From assembly GCA_022865595.1 (NCBI GenBank), contig JALHTE010000287.1, forward strand, positions 1 through 37,973: a stretch of 37,973 bases of DNA, given 5' to 3'. A program made the translations under genes and the position numbers. This document shows, piece by piece, positions 13,980 through 26,886 of the stretch (positions are counted from its first letter, which is position 1; each line of letters begins with the position of its first letter). The DNA comes from Steroidobacteraceae bacterium (lineage in GTDB: Bacteria; Pseudomonadota; Gammaproteobacteria; Steroidobacterales; Steroidobacteraceae). The notes below the pieces were generated by a model. That model saw only the letters and a program-made list of their open reading frames with translations, was not told where the DNA came from and searched no databases.

Positions 13980-15365
13980 TCAGTCCTGCTCCGGCTCGAC
14001 TTCCAGTGTCAGGCCGTGAACCTTGGTGATGCGGAGCCTTTGCCCCGCGTGAATGGGTGCGTGACTGGTGGCGGACCAGGTCTCGCCGTGTACCCGGACC
14101 AGGCCCTGGCGGTCGAAGCCCGCGAGTGCCTCGGCCTGCTCGCGCAGCAATCCCTCGGTCCCACTCACCACTGGACGACGCCGCGCCCGCACCGCGTACG
14201 AGAGGATTGCAAGCAGTACCGCTGATCCCACCAGGGCCATGGCGCCGATCAGCTGCCAGGCAATGCTGAATCCGGGCACGCCATCGTCGAGCAGCATCAC
14301 CGACCCCACGACGAATGCGACGATGCCACCGAGTCCGAGCGCGCCGAAGGATGGTACGAATGTCTCGGCAACGATCAGGATCACGCCAAGCGCGATCAGC
14401 GCGAGACCGGCGTAGTTGACCGACAGGACCTGGAACGCGAACAGCGCCAGCAGCAGGCTGATTGCCCCGACCACGCCCGGCACCAGGGCGCCGGGGTGAT
14501 AGCCCTCGAGCAGCAGGCCGTAGATACCGATCAGCATCAGCAGGTAGGCGACATTGGGATTGGTGATCAGCGACAGCAGTTCTGTTCGCCAGTCGGGCTG
14601 GACGTCGATCAGCACGAGTCCAGTCGTGTGCAGCACTACCTCGCCTGACTGCAGCTTCACAGTTCGCCCGTCGAGCGCCTGCAGCAGCCGGGCAAGGTCC
14701 GGCTCGACCAGGTCCACGACACCGGCCGCCAGCGCTTCGTCGGCGGGCAGGCTGGCGCCGGTGCGAACGGCCGTTTCGGCCCACTCGAGATTCCGGTCGC
14801 GAAGCTGCGCCAGGCTGCGGATGTATGCAGCTGCGTCGTTGACGGACTTGCGCTCCAGCGCCGTGCCTGGCCCACCGGACTTGCCGTTTTCGGCGTCCTT
14901 GCCGTCCTTTTCGTCGTCGGCGGGTTGCACGCTGCCACCCGATCCGCCGATCTGGACCGGCGTCGCGGCACCGAGGTTGGTCGCCGGGGCCATGGCGGCA
15001 ACGTGGCTTGCGTACACCAGGAATGTGCCGGCGCTGGCCGCGCGGGCGCCGCTGGGCGAGACGTAGGCCACGACGGGGACAGGGGACGCCAGGATGGCCT
15101 GCACCATGTCGCGCATCGAACTGTCCAGCCCGCCCGGCGTGTCGATCGTGACGATGACGAGCGACGCGCCCTGCTCGGCTGCGCCGCGCAGCGTGCGGAC
15201 GAAAAAATCGCTGGTCGCCGGCCCGATCGGGCCCGAAACCGGCAGCAGGACGCCGCTCGAGCCCCGCGGTTCGGCCCAGCCATCCAGCAGCACCAGGGAC
15301 CCGGCCAGCAGCAGCAGGACTGCAAGCGTAACCCGGACCCGGGCCATCAAGGGCGTCGTGTCCAT
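13980..15365 (-). CDS. NfeD family membrane-bound serine protease (ClpP class)
   Basis: [64 protein letters not shown] helices; adjacent to slipin. Confidence 0.93.
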   Translation of the reverse strand: MDTTPLMARVRVTLAVLLLLAGSLVLLDGWAEPRGSSGVLLPVSGPIGPATSDFFVRTLRGAAEQGASLVIVTIDTPGGLDSSMRDMVQAILASPVPVVAYVSPSGARAASAGTFLVYASHVAAMAPATNLGAATPVQIGGSGGSVQPADDEKDGKDAENGKSGGPGTALERKSVNDAAAYIRSLAQLRDRNLEWAETAVRTGASLPADEALAAGVVDLVEPDLARLLQALDGRTVKLQSGEVVLHTTGLVLIDVQPDWRTELLSLITNPNVAYLLMLIGIYGLLLEGYHPGALVPGVVGAISLLLALFAFQVLSVNYAGLALIALGVILIVAETFVPSFGALGLGGIVAFVVGSVMLLDDGVPGFSIAWQLIGAMALVGSAVLLAILSYAVRARRRPVVSGTEGLLREQAEALAGFDRQGLVRVHGETWSATSHAPIHAGQRLRITKVHGLTLEVEPEQD

Positions 15366-15446
15366 GCGCCGATGATAACAGTGCGCCGCGAGCGACGCCG
15401 AATCGCGCGCAATTACGCGGGCCGGGTATCCAGTTGCCTGGAGCCC

Positions 15447-16973
15447 TCAGCCCGACACGTCGAAGTTGATGCCCTGTGCGAGGGCCAGCTGGCTTCCCCA
15501 GTTGACCGTGCAGGTCTGGCGGCGCATGTAGACCTTCCAGGCATCGGAGCCCGACTCGCGCCCGCCGCCGGTGTCTTTCTCGCCCCCGAAGGCACCGCCG
15601 ATCTCGGCGCCCGAGGTGCCGATGTTGACGTTTGCAATACCGCAGTCGGAGCCGCCCGCCGAGAGGAAGCGCTCCGCGTGCTGCAGGCGATCCGTGAATA
15701 TCGCCGACGACAGCCCGTGCGCGACATCGTTCTGCATCGCGATCGCCTGGTCGAGGTCACGGAACGGCACCAGGTACAGGATCGGCGCGAAGGTCTCGGT
15801 GCGTACGATTTCCCATTCGCTGCTCGCAACCACGATCGCGGGCTCGACGAAGTGGCCGGGCCTGTCCAGCACCTTGCCGCCGCAGAGCAACCGTCCGCCG
15901 CTGGCCACGGCCTGCGCGACCGCCGCCTCGTACTGGCGCACTGCGCCTGCATCGATCAACGGACCCATCAGCGTGCCGGTTTCCAGCGGATCGCCTATGC
16001 GGACCTGTCGATAGGCGTTGACGAGCCGGCGCTCCAGGTCGCCGAGCCGCGACTCGTGCACGAACACGCGCCGGGTCGTCGTACAGCGCTGGCCGGCAGT
16101 GCCCACCGCGCCGAATACGATCGAGGGAACCGCAAGGTCCAGGTTCGCGTGCTCGTCGACGATGATCGCGTTGTTGCCGCCGAGTTCCAGCAGGCTCCGG
16201 CCCAATCGCTGCGCGACGCGCGCGCCCACGCTGCGGCCGACGTTCGTCGAGCCGGTGAACGACACCAGGTCTACGCGCCGGTCGTCCACGAAGCGGTTTG
16301 CGAGGTCGTGGCTCGCATCGACGAACAACTGGAAGATGCCCGGGTAGCCGTGCCGCTCGAGCACGCCATTGGCCAGGCGCTGGACGGCGACCGCGCAGAG
16401 CACGGTCTTCAGCGACGGCTTCCACACCGTGACGTTGCCGCAGATCGCTGCGAGGAACGCATTCCACGACCACACGGCCACCGGAAAGTTGAAGGCGCTG
16501 ATGACGCCGACGACGCCGAGCGGGTGCCACTGCTCGAACATGCGGTGCTCGGGCCGCTCCGAGTGCATCGACAGGCCGTAGAGCATGCGCGACTGGCCGA
16601 CCGCGAAATCGGCGATGTCGATCATCTCCTGGACTTCGCCGTCGCCCTCGGCCTTGATCTTGCCCATCTCGAGCGAGACCAGGCTGCCCAGGTCGGACTT
16701 GTGCCGGCGCAGTTCGTCAGCGACCAGCCTTACCGCCTCGCCGCGCTTCGGCGCAGGCACCGAGCGCCAGGCATGCGCGACTTCACGCGCGGAGCGCATC
16801 ATCTGTTCGTACTGGTCGGGCGTGGTCGCGAGCACGCTGGCAATGACCTTGCCGGTCGCGGGATTCACCGAGTCGATGCGCGGTGCTGCGGGGTCCGTGA
16901 GCCAGCCGCCGTCCGCCGACCACGTGCCGGGATTCAGGGCCTCGAGCCCGAGATTGGCGAGTACCTTGTCCAT
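15447..16973 (-). CDS. Aldehyde dehydrogenase, ALDH7 / aminoadipate-semialdehyde dehydrogenase type
   Basis: [63 protein letters not shown]. Confidence 0.9.
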   Translation of the reverse strand: MDKVLANLGLEALNPGTWSADGGWLTDPAAPRIDSVNPATGKVIASVLATTPDQYEQMMRSAREVAHAWRSVPAPKRGEAVRLVADELRRHKSDLGSLVSLEMGKIKAEGDGEVQEMIDIADFAVGQSRMLYGLSMHSERPEHRMFEQWHPLGVVGVISAFNFPVAVWSWNAFLAAICGNVTVWKPSLKTVLCAVAVQRLANGVLERHGYPGIFQLFVDASHDLANRFVDDRRVDLVSFTGSTNVGRSVGARVAQRLGRSLLELGGNNAIIVDEHANLDLAVPSIVFGAVGTAGQRCTTTRRVFVHESRLGDLERRLVNAYRQVRIGDPLETGTLMGPLIDAGAVRQYEAAVAQAVASGGRLLCGGKVLDRPGHFVEPAIVVASSEWEIVRTETFAPILYLVPFRDLDQAIAMQNDVAHGLSSAIFTDRLQHAERFLSAGGSDCGIANVNIGTSGAEIGGAFGGEKDTGGGRESGSDAWKVYMRRQTCTVNWGSQLALAQGINFDVSG

Positions 16974-18142
16974 TACCTGCCTCCGTTTGCCGCGCGCTGC
17001 TGGCCGGTCTCGCCGGCGACGACCATCCGGCCCGAGATTTCCTTGGTCCCCGCGCTGGCATAGTGGCGGCCGAAGCGGTTGTCGAGCACGTCTACCAGCC
17101 GGAAGTCCTCCTGCCTGACGAAGCCGCGGTAGCGGCCGGGCGACTTCAGCACCAGGTCCACCACGGCCGTGACACCGGATGCGGTCGTCACCTGGATCGC
17201 CGACCAGAGCCGTCCGGCGATCACCTGCGGGTAGATCTTGCTCACGTAGTTTTCCTCGCGCAGTTCGCCCGCCTGACGGCCGGTGACCGCGACGTACACG
17301 ATCACTACGTCCTGCAATGTCTGCGGCACTGCGTTCTCGAGGATGCGCTTCAGCGTCGCACGGTCCTGGTTGAGCTTCAGGTCGTTCATCAGCAGGCGCA
17401 TCTGCGCGCAGTGTCCCGGGTAACGCATGGTCTTGTAGTCCATGGTCTCCGCACGCTGTCCGTAGGTGTCACCCAGCGAACCGAGTCCGCCCGAGGTGTT
17501 GAACGCCTCGTACAGCGTTCCGTCGATCTCAATCTCTTCGAGGCCTTCCAGCGGCGCGGCTTCGGTGGCGCGGCCGTTCACGATGGCCTCGCATGGATTG
17601 CCGTATTCGTTGATCAGGCCCTCGGTGGACCATGTGAGCGAGTACTTGAGGACGTTGTTCGGGTGCTGCGGAAGCGCGCCTACGCGCAGCTTCACGCTGC
17701 GCAGCTCGTCGAAGTGGCCGATCAGTGCATTGGCCGCGATGCTGACGAAACCGGGCGCGAGCCCGCACTGCGGGACGAACGCCGTGTCGGCGTCCTCGGC
17801 GACGCGACGCACACCGCGGGTCACCGCCACGTCCTCGGTCAGGTCGAAGTAGTGGGCCCCCGCCGCGCGTGCCGCCTCGGCCACGGCAACGTTGCAGTAG
17901 AAGGGCAGGCTCGAAATTACCGCCTCGACCGGATTGGCGGCGATGTGAGCGGTGAGCGCCTGCGCGTTTCCGGCGTCGAAGCCGAATGCGCGAAGGTTTG
18001 AGAGGCCGTGTGCGTCCACGACCGCGCGCGCAACGCTCTCGTCGACATCGGCGACCTGGACGTCATAGTCGCCGGATTCGGCGAGCAGTCCGGCGATCAG
18101 TGAACCGATCTTGCCGGCCCCGAGGACGAGGACCTTGTGCAT
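16973..18142 (-). CDS. Saccharopine dehydrogenase family protein
   Basis: [56 protein letters not shown] overlap with the ALDH start. Confidence 0.9.
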   Translation of the reverse strand: MHKVLVLGAGKIGSLIAGLLAESGDYDVQVADVDESVARAVVDAHGLSNLRAFGFDAGNAQALTAHIAANPVEAVISSLPFYCNVAVAEAARAAGAHYFDLTEDVAVTRGVRRVAEDADTAFVPQCGLAPGFVSIAANALIGHFDELRSVKLRVGALPQHPNNVLKYSLTWSTEGLINEYGNPCEAIVNGRATEAAPLEGLEEIEIDGTLYEAFNTSGGLGSLGDTYGQRAETMDYKTMRYPGHCAQMRLLMNDLKLNQDRATLKRILENAVPQTLQDVVIVYVAVTGRQAGELREENYVSKIYPQVIAGRLWSAIQVTTASGVTAVVDLVLKSPGRYRGFVRQEDFRLVDVLDNRFGRHYASAGTKEISGRMVVAGETGQQRAANGGR

Positions 18143-18295
18143 ATGGGAGCTCCTGGCTTGGTTGCCTGCCCGGCCGGCGGTGCCGCGATGGGAAACGGCC
18201 TCGGGCATCGTTTGGATAGTGATTCTGACGAAACCGCCGCGGCACGTCACCCCCGGGTTCTACTGCGTTGCGGCAATAACGGTTAGGATTGCGCG

Positions 18296-19669
18296 ATGAA
18301 CCAGCGCGCCAGCATCAAGCAGCCCGACGACGCATCGACCTGGTCGCCGACCAGCTGGCAGTCCCGGCCGGCCGCCCAGCAGGCCGTCTACCGCGACCCG
18401 GCAGCGCTCGCGCGCGCAGTCGAAGCACTGGGACGCCTGCCGCCGATCGTTGTGTCCTGGGAGATCGAGGCCCTGAGGCGCCAGATCGCCGACGCGCAGC
18501 GTGGCGAGCGGTTCCTGCTGCAGGGCGGCGATTGCGCGGAGTCGCTGGCCGATTGCGAGTCCGGCCAGATTGCGCGCAAGCTCAAGATACTTCTGCAGAT
18601 GAGCCTGGTGTTGCTGCACGGGCTCAAGAAACCCGTGATCCGCGTCGGCCGTTTCGCCGGCCAGTACGCCAAGCCCCGCACGACTGAAAACGAGACACGC
18701 GGTGAGGTGACGCTGCCCGTCTATCGTGGCGACCTGGTGAATCGCCCCGGCTTCACGGCGGAGGACCGCGAACCCGATCCCGAACTGCTGCTGCGGGCTT
18801 ACGAGCGTGCCGCGCTCACGCTCAATTTCGTGAGGGCGCTGATCGACGGTGGCTTTGCCGACCTGCACCACCCGGAGTACTGGGACCTCGACTTCATGCA
18901 CCATTCGCCGTCGCGTGACCAGTACCGGCAAATCGTCAATTCGATCTCGGACTCGCTGGATTTCTTCGAGGCGATCAGCGGCAGCCGCGTGCACGAGGCG
19001 AGCCGCGCGCCGTTTTACGCGAGCCACGAGGCGCTGCACCTGCACTACGAGCAGGCTCAGACCCGCTACATCGAGCGCAAGGGATATTGGTACAACCTGT
19101 CGACGCATTTGCCATGGATCGGCCTGCGCACGGCCGACCTCGATGGCGCGCACGTCGAATACTGCCGCGGAATCCGCAACCCGGTGGGCGTCAAGGTCGG
19201 GCCGTCCATGGACGCGGCCTGGGTGCAGGGGCTGTGCAGGGCACTGAATCCGCAGGCTGAATACGGCCGCCTGGTGCTGATCCATCGCATGGGTGCCGCA
19301 AACGTCGATTCGAAGCTGCTGCCGCTGATCGAGGCCGTACGCGCCACCGAAATCCCGGTGCTGTGGGTCTGCGACCCTATGCACGGCAACACGGAAACGA
19401 CGAGTTCGGGCGTGAAGACCCGCCGCTTCGACAACATTGTTGCCGAGCTCGAGAGCTCGGTCCGGATCCACCGGGAAGCGGGCAGCTACCTCGGCGGCGT
19501 ACATTTCGAACTCACTGGCGAAGACGTCACCGAGTGCACCGGCGGCGCGCGCGGATTGGCCGATGGCGACCTCGCACGTGCCTATCGGACCACAGTGGAC
19601 CCACGGCTCAACTGCGAGCAGGCCCTCGAGCTCGCGATGCGGATCGCGGCGAACGCTCGCTCGGTCTGA
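18296..19669 (+). CDS. Class II 3-deoxy-7-phosphoheptulonate (DAHP) synthase
   Basis: [62 protein letters not shown]-like [24 protein letters not shown]. Confidence 0.95.
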   Translation: MNQRASIKQPDDASTWSPTSWQSRPAAQQAVYRDPAALARAVEALGRLPPIVVSWEIEALRRQIADAQRGERFLLQGGDCAESLADCESGQIARKLKILLQMSLVLLHGLKKPVIRVGRFAGQYAKPRTTENETRGEVTLPVYRGDLVNRPGFTAEDREPDPELLLRAYERAALTLNFVRALIDGGFADLHHPEYWDLDFMHHSPSRDQYRQIVNSISDSLDFFEAISGSRVHEASRAPFYASHEALHLHYEQAQTRYIERKGYWYNLSTHLPWIGLRTADLDGAHVEYCRGIRNPVGVKVGPSMDAAWVQGLCRALNPQAEYGRLVLIHRMGAANVDSKLLPLIEAVRATEIPVLWVCDPMHGNTETTSSGVKTRRFDNIVAELESSVRIHREAGSYLGGVHFELTGEDVTECTGGARGLADGDLARAYRTTVDPRLNCEQALELAMRIAANARSV

Positions 19670-20240
19670 TCCGCCCGGCAGCGAGCAACTGTTCCGCGTC
19701 CGCTCGCGGAACTTCGCGTGACTGCCCCGGCGCGAGCCCGGCAATCGACCACGGCCCGACGGCCACTCGTATCAGCCTGAGCGTCGGGTGACCGACTGCC
19801 GCCGTCATGCGGCGCACCTGCCGGTTCCTGCCTTCACGAAGTTCGAGTTCGACCCAGGCCGTCGGTATTGCCTTGCGCTGCCGGATCGGCGGGTCACGCA
19901 GCCAGAGCCACTCCGGCTCGGCCACCAGGCGCGCCGAAGCGGGCAGGGTAGCTCCGTCGTTCAGTTCCACGCCGCGACGCAGAGCCCCAAGCGCTGCCTC
20001 GTCGGGCATGCCCTCGACCTGCGCGAGATAGACTTTCGGAAACGGGGCGCCGGGCTGGCTGATCCTCGCCTGCCACGGCCCGAAGTCCGTCAGCACCATC
20101 AGGCCCTCGCTGTCGTAATCCAGCCTGCCGGCAGGGTAGAGGCCGGGTGCGGAGAGCAGGTCTTTCAGGCAACGCCGCTGGTCGGGACTCGTAAACTGGG
20201 GAAGGACCTGGAAGGGCTTGTTCAGCAGGATCAGGCGCAT
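19608..20240 (-). CDS. rluE: Pseudouridine synthase, RluE-like (23S rRNA)
   Basis: [66 protein letters not shown]. Confidence 0.88.
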   Translation of the reverse strand: MRLILLNKPFQVLPQFTSPDQRRCLKDLLSAPGLYPAGRLDYDSEGLMVLTDFGPWQARISQPGAPFPKVYLAQVEGMPDEAALGALRRGVELNDGATLPASARLVAEPEWLWLRDPPIRQRKAIPTAWVELELREGRNRQVRRMTAAVGHPTLRLIRVAVGPWSIAGLAPGQSREVPRADAEQLLAAGRIRPSERSPRSASRARGPARS

Positions 20241-20357
20241 CGTGGAAATTAGCTCTTGTCGGGCCCGCGTGCCGAAGTCTATCCTCTTATTGCGCCGCAA
20301 CAACGGCGAGCCTGTTCCGTGCCCGCGTCATTGCGCGGCCACACATTGGAGTCTGCC

Positions 20358-21965
<1,608 letters not shown>

Positions 21966-21993
21966 CAGAATTCGCCTACACGAGGAATTTGAA

Positions 21994-23304
21994 ATGACCG
22001 ACAAGGCTGCAAGCGCGCTGCGCAAGGACTGGGACACCAACCCGCGCTGGAAGGGCATCAGTCGCCCGTACAAGGCCGAGGACGTCGTGCGCCTGCGCGG
22101 CAACGTCCAGGTCGAGCACACGCTCGCGCGCCTCGGTGCCGAAAAGTTGTGGAACCTGGTCAACACCGAGCCTTACGTGAACTGCCTCGGTGCGCTCACC
22201 GCCGGCCAGGCAATGCAGCAGGTGAAGGCGGGCATCAAGGCCATCTACCTGTCCGGCTGGCAGGTGGCGGCCGACAACAACAGCTACATGGCCATGTACC
22301 CCGACCAGTCGCTGTATCCGGTCGACTCGGTGCCGAAGGTCGTCGAGCGGATCAATGGAACCTTCAAGCGGGCCGACGAGATCCAGTGCGCGCGCGGCGT
22401 CGGTCCCGGGCACAAGGATTTCGTCGATTTCTTCGCGCCGATCGTCGCCGACGCGGAAGCGGGCTTCGGCGGCGTGCTGAACGCGTTCGAGCTGATGAAG
22501 GCCATGATCCGCGCCGGCGCTGCTGGCGTGCACTTCGAGGACCAGCTCGCCTCGGTCAAGAAGTGCGGCCACATGGGTGGCAAGGTGCTGGTGCCGACGC
22601 AGGAAGCAGTCCAGAAGCTGGTTTCGGCGCGCCTCGCGGCCGACGTGATGGGCGTGCCGACCATCGTGCTGGCGCGTACCGACGCGGAGGCGGCCGACCT
22701 GCTGACCAGCGACGTCGACGAAAACGACAAGCCGTTCTGCACCGGCGAACGCACGCCTGAGGGTTTCTATCGCGTGAAGCCGGGCGTCGAGCAGTCGATC
22801 TCGCGCGGTCTTGCGTACGCGCCGTATGCCGACATGGTCTGGTGCGAAACGGGCAAGCCGGACCTTGGCTTCGCGAAGGCGTTTGCGGAGGCGATCCGGA
22901 AGAAGTTCCCGGGCAAGCTGCTGGCTTACAACTGCTCGCCGTCATTCAACTGGAAGAAGAACCTCGACGACGCGACGATCGCGAAGTTCCAGCGCGAGCT
23001 TGGCGCGATGGGCTACAAGTACCAGTTCATCACGCTGGCGGGCATCCACAACATGTGGTTCAACATGTTCGACCTGTCCCAGGAATACGTGAAGACGGGC
23101 ATGACCGCCTACGTCGAGAAGGTGCAGGAGCCGGAGTTCGCGGCACGCGATCGCGGCTACACCTTCGTGTCGCACCAGCAGGAGGTCGGCACGGGCTACT
23201 TCGACGAAGTCACCCAGGTGATCCAGGGCGGCCACTCGTCCACGACTGCGATGCACGGGTCGACTGAAGAGGAGCAGTTCAACACCGGTGGCGCACACCA
23301 CTGA
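21994..23304 (+). CDS. aceA: Isocitrate lyase
   Basis: 436 aa; [28 protein letters not shown] catalytic motif, [13 protein letters not shown]. Confidence 0.97.
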   Translation: MTDKAASALRKDWDTNPRWKGISRPYKAEDVVRLRGNVQVEHTLARLGAEKLWNLVNTEPYVNCLGALTAGQAMQQVKAGIKAIYLSGWQVAADNNSYMAMYPDQSLYPVDSVPKVVERINGTFKRADEIQCARGVGPGHKDFVDFFAPIVADAEAGFGGVLNAFELMKAMIRAGAAGVHFEDQLASVKKCGHMGGKVLVPTQEAVQKLVSARLAADVMGVPTIVLARTDAEAADLLTSDVDENDKPFCTGERTPEGFYRVKPGVEQSISRGLAYAPYADMVWCETGKPDLGFAKAFAEAIRKKFPGKLLAYNCSPSFNWKKNLDDATIAKFQRELGAMGYKYQFITLAGIHNMWFNMFDLSQEYVKTGMTAYVEKVQEPEFAARDRGYTFVSHQQEVGTGYFDEVTQVIQGGHSSTTAMHGSTEEEQFNTGGAHH

Positions 23305-23327
23305 CCGCTGAAGACGATCGTTCAGAG

Positions 23328-23364
23328 ACGGCCCGGGCGGGCAACCGACCGGGCCGTTTCATTT
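23328..23364 (+). terminator. Rho-independent-like terminator after aceA
   Basis: 9-bp stem ACGGCCCGG ... CCGGGCCGT followed by TTCATTT. Confidence 0.7.
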
Positions 23365-23424
23365 GAACGGACCGGTATGCTGCTAACCTCGCACCCTGCG
23401 ATACGCCATGACTGACGCGCCCGA

Positions 23425-24066
23425 ATGACCAGCACCTTCGACCCGCAATGCCGGCGCTGTCCGAGGCTCGCCGGGTTTCTCGACGAGGGCAGGGCAAAGT
23501 ACCCCGCCTACCACTGTGCACCGGTGGAACCGTTCGGCGATGCGCGTGCACGGCTGCTGGTGGTAGGGCTGGCACCCGGCTTCCACGGCGCCAACGCGAC
23601 CGGACGGCCGTTCACCGGCGACCATGCCGGTATCCTGCTGTACGAGACGCTGTATCGGTTCGGCTGGGCAAGCGCGCCGGTATCGAGTTCCGCGACGGAT
23701 GGGCTCCGGCTCACGGGCTGCCGGATCACGAACGCGGTCAAGTGCGTGCCGCCGCAGAACAAGCCGACACCTGCCGAGATCGCGACCTGCAACGAATTCC
23801 TTGCCGCGGAACTCGCAACACTCGACCAGGGCTCGGTGATCCTGGCGCTCGGCGCAATTGCCCACGGCGCGGTGTTGCGGGCCCATGGTCTCAAGTTGTC
23901 GGCGCTCCCGTTCGGCCACGGCGCGGAGCATCCCTTGCCGCACGGGCGCGTCCTGGTCGATTCCTACCATTGCAGCCGCTACAACACGCAGACCCGGCGC
24001 CTTACGACCGATATGTTCAGGGAAGTCGTAGGGCGGGCGACCGCGCTATTGACCCGCATCGGCTGA
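23425..24066 (+). CDS. Uracil-DNA glycosylase, family 5 (UDGb) type
   Basis: GLAPGFHGANATGRPFTGDHAG, CRITNAVKCVPPQNKPTPAEI, DSYHCSRYNTQTRRLT. Confidence 0.87.
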   Translation: MTSTFDPQCRRCPRLAGFLDEGRAKYPAYHCAPVEPFGDARARLLVVGLAPGFHGANATGRPFTGDHAGILLYETLYRFGWASAPVSSSATDGLRLTGCRITNAVKCVPPQNKPTPAEIATCNEFLAAELATLDQGSVILALGAIAHGAVLRAHGLKLSALPFGHGAEHPLPHGRVLVDSYHCSRYNTQTRRLTTDMFREVVGRATALLTRIG

Positions 24067-24090
24067 GCGTCCGCGCCTTACAATCTGCGC

Positions 24091-25926
24091 GTGCCCGACG
24101 CCGCAGCCCCATTCGACGTGCGCTCCTTCCTCGCCGCCCTGCCTGCGAAGCCGGGCGTGTATCGAATGCTCGGGCGTGACGACACGATCCTCTACGTCGG
24201 CAAGGCGCGGCACCTCAAGAACCGGGTTTCGAGCTATTTCCGTGGCGGCGCGCACGGCGACAGGACCCAGGTGATGCTCGAGCAGGTGCTGCGGGTGGAA
24301 GTCACGGTCACGGCTTCCGAGATCGAGGCGCTGCTGCTCGAGCAGAACCTGATCAAGCGGCATCGTCCTCGCTACAACGTGCTGCTGAAGGACGACAAGA
24401 GTTTCCCGTTCATACACCTGACGGCGCACGAGTTTCCGCGGCTCGAGTTCTTCCGTGGCTCGCGCAAGGAGCCGGGGCGTTTTTTCGGGCCGTTCCCCAG
24501 CACGGTCGCGACCCGCGAATCGCTGCTGCTGCTGCAGAAGCTGTTCCGCATCCGGCCCTGTGCCGACACGTTTTTCGCCAATCGCTCGCGGCCGTGCCTC
24601 CAGTACCAGATCCAGCGCTGCACCGGGCCATGCGTGGGCCTGGTCACGAAGGAGGCCTATGCACAGGACGTTGCCGACGCAACCCGCGTGCTCGAGGGGC
24701 GCAACGACGAGGTGATCGCCGACCTTCGGCGGCGCATGGACGGGGCGGCCGATGCGCTGCGATTCGAGGAAGCCGCGAGGCTTCGCGACCAGGTCGGGAT
24801 GCTGAAGCAGGTGCAGGCGAGCCAGTCGGTGACCCGGATGGGCGGCCGGGACGCAGATGCGGTCGCCGTGGCAAGCGCCGGCGCTGACCACTGTGTGTCG
24901 GTGGTATTCGTGCGTGGCGGTCGCAATCTCGGCAGCAGTAACTTTTTTACCCGTGGCGGCCTGGGTGGGGAGGCCGAGGTGCTGACCGCGTTCCTGGGCC
25001 AGCACTATCTTGCTCGGGAGGCACCGGCCGAGATCCTCGTGAGCCAGCCGCTCGAGGACTCCGAACTCCTCGAAGCGGCGCTGGGCGAGCGCAGCGGGCA
25101 TGCGGTGCGGGTGCGCGCAGGCGTACGCGGTACCCGGGCGCGCTGGATCGCGATGGCCAGGGCGAACGCCGAACTGGGCCTGACGATGAAGGCCGCCAGC
25201 CGGGCAGGCATGGCGGAGCAGCTGGAGTCACTTGGAAATGTGCTCGGCCTCGGCGGCGCACCGGCCCGCATCGAGTGCTTTGACGTGAGCCATACGATGG
25301 GCGAGTCGGCCATTGCATCCTGCGTCGTCATGGGTCCCGAGGGGCCCATCAAGAGTGCCTACCGCCGATTCAACCTGCGCGGGCTCACGCCCGGTGACGA
25401 CTACGCAGGAATGCGCCAGGCCGTGGAGCGGCACTTTGGGCGAATTGCGCGCGGTGAGTTCCCGCTGCCCGACTTGCTGCTGATCGACGGGGGGCGGGGC
25501 CAGCTCGCGGCAGCACTCGATGGGCTCAATGCGGCGGGAGTTGCGCCGCCTCTCACTGTGGGCGTGGCCAAGGGGGTCGATCGTCGCGCGGGGCAGGAGC
25601 GCCTTTTCTTGGACGGGCAGGATGCGCCGCTTATACTCGAGGCGGGCTCTCCGGCCCTGCGGCTCATCCAGCGCGTGCGTGACGAAGCGCATCGTTTCGC
25701 GATCGCAGGGCACCGCAAGGCCAGGGATCTCGCGCGACGCGAGTCATTCCTCGAGGAAATTCCGGGGCTCGGGCCGGTGCGACGGAAGGAACTGCTGAAG
25801 GCCTTCGGCGGCCTGCACGGACTCAAGCAGGCGTCCGTCGAGGATCTGGCGAAAGTGCAGGGCGTCAGCAGGAACCTCGCGGAAAAGATCTACGAACGTA
25901 TGAACCCGGGACCGGGAAACACTTGA
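24091..25926 (+). CDS. uvrC: Excinuclease ABC subunit C
   Basis: PGVYRMLGRDDTILYVGKARHLKNRVSSYF, IECFDVSHTMGESAIASCVV, LIDGGRGQL, C-terminal HhH. Confidence 0.97.
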   Translation: MPDAAAPFDVRSFLAALPAKPGVYRMLGRDDTILYVGKARHLKNRVSSYFRGGAHGDRTQVMLEQVLRVEVTVTASEIEALLLEQNLIKRHRPRYNVLLKDDKSFPFIHLTAHEFPRLEFFRGSRKEPGRFFGPFPSTVATRESLLLLQKLFRIRPCADTFFANRSRPCLQYQIQRCTGPCVGLVTKEAYAQDVADATRVLEGRNDEVIADLRRRMDGAADALRFEEAARLRDQVGMLKQVQASQSVTRMGGRDADAVAVASAGADHCVSVVFVRGGRNLGSSNFFTRGGLGGEAEVLTAFLGQHYLAREAPAEILVSQPLEDSELLEAALGERSGHAVRVRAGVRGTRARWIAMARANAELGLTMKAASRAGMAEQLESLGNVLGLGGAPARIECFDVSHTMGESAIASCVVMGPEGPIKSAYRRFNLRGLTPGDDYAGMRQAVERHFGRIARGEFPLPDLLLIDGGRGQLAAALDGLNAAGVAPPLTVGVAKGVDRRAGQERLFLDGQDAPLILEAGSPALRLIQRVRDEAHRFAIAGHRKARDLARRESFLEEIPGLGPVRRKELLKAFGGLHGLKQASVEDLAKVQGVSRNLAEKIYERMNPGPGNT

Positions 25927-26492
25927 AGCTCGATAGCCTGCCCAACATCCTCACGATCGGCCGCATCGCCGCCGTGCCGCTGGTCGTGGCACTGTTCTAC
26001 TGGGACTACCCGTGGTCAAAGCCGCTCGCGGCGATTGTTTTCATCGCCGCAGCGATCACCGACTCGCTGGACGGCTACCTGGCGCGTCGCATGGGTATCA
26101 CCACGCCGCTCGGCGAGTTCCTGGATCCCGTGGCGGACAAGCTGATGGTGTCCACGGCGCTCGTGCTGCTGGTGGGACACGATACCCGGCCGCTGATCGT
26201 GGTCACGGCCATCGTGATCATCGGCCGGGAGATCACAGTGTCCGCGCTGCGTGAGTGGATGGCGCACCTTGGCGCACGGGCCAAGGTCGCGGTCTCGGGC
26301 ATGGGTAAATGGAAGACCATTCTCCAGATGACGGGCCTCAGCATGATGATGTTCCGTGAGGACGTGTTCCGGCTGCCGGTGTACCAGATGGGCGTGATAA
26401 TGCTGGTTCTGGCCGCAGCGCTCACGATCTGGTCCATGGGCAGCTACCTGCGGGCGGCCTGGCCTGAGCTCCGTCGCGAGCATGTCCCTTGA
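25923..26492 (+). CDS. pgsA: CDP-diacylglycerol--glycerol-3-phosphate 3-phosphatidyltransferase
   Basis: NILTIGRIAAVPLVVALFY, DSLDGYLARRMGITTPLGEFLDPVADK motif. Confidence 0.96.
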   Translation: MKLDSLPNILTIGRIAAVPLVVALFYWDYPWSKPLAAIVFIAAAITDSLDGYLARRMGITTPLGEFLDPVADKLMVSTALVLLVGHDTRPLIVVTAIVIIGREITVSALREWMAHLGARAKVAVSGMGKWKTILQMTGLSMMMFREDVFRLPVYQMGVIMLVLAAALTIWSMGSYLRAAWPELRREHVP

Positions 26493-26517
26493 CAGATGCT
26501 CCTAAGCTATTGAAAAT
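26489..26517 (+). promoter_or_regulatory. Probable sigma70 promoter for tRNA-Gly/tRNA-Cys
   Basis: Consensus TTGACA (26489-26494) overlapping the pgsA stop, 17-bp spacer, GAAAAT (26512-26517), then GC-rich tcgcggc. Confidence 0.55.
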
Positions 26518-26556
26518 TCGCGGCTCCCGACGGCCTGCGTCGTGGGGATTTCCCGA

Positions 26557-26632
<76 letters not shown>

Positions 26633-26679
26633 GTTTTTCTGCCGCAGTTCCGGGTGTCCCCGGGACTGTGCGCATCACC

Positions 26680-26753
26680 GGCTAGGTGGCAGAGTGGTCA
26701 TGCAGCGGCCTGCAAAGCCGTGTACGCCGGTTCGATTCCGACCCTAGCCTCCA
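26680..26753 (+). tRNA. cysT: tRNA-Cys (GCA)
   Basis: GGCTAGG/CCTAGCC acceptor stem, anticodon loop CTGCAAA, T-loop TTCGATT, encoded CCA. Confidence 0.97.
26740..26753 (+). repeat. Direct repeat copy 1 (tRNA-Cys 3' end), putative att core
   Basis: gaccctagcctcca, identical to 29197-29210. Confidence 0.75.
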
Positions 26754-26802
26754 AATCCACTTTTTGGATCCCCTTTGCCCCTGTTCCGGGGCGGGACGTG
26801 GG

Positions 26803-26855
26803 ACTTTGGGGTCGACTGATCATCGTTTTTTTTTCTGCAACTTGTCAGTCCCCAA
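26803..26855. repeat. Imperfect inverted repeat with a 9-T run in the loop
   Basis: actttggggtcgactga ... tcagtccccaagt; arms ACTT-GGGG-ACTGA with small bulges. Confidence 0.5.
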
Positions 26856-26886
26856 GTGCGACACGCTTTCCAGTAATGTCTGGCCG

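Noticed and set aside
13963-14784. N-terminal extension of the slipin ORF
   Set aside because: Out-of-frame nfeD sequence; the slipin starts at MFNIPILAI (13962).
14925-17063. 712-aa plus-strand ORF
   Set aside because: Antisense shadow of nfeD and the ALDH gene.
18260-19744. 494-aa minus-strand ORF
   Set aside because: Antisense shadow of the class II DAHP synthase.
26686-26886. Upstream start of the Kelch ORF
   Set aside because: Start lies within tRNA-Cys and the translated segment looks non-coding.
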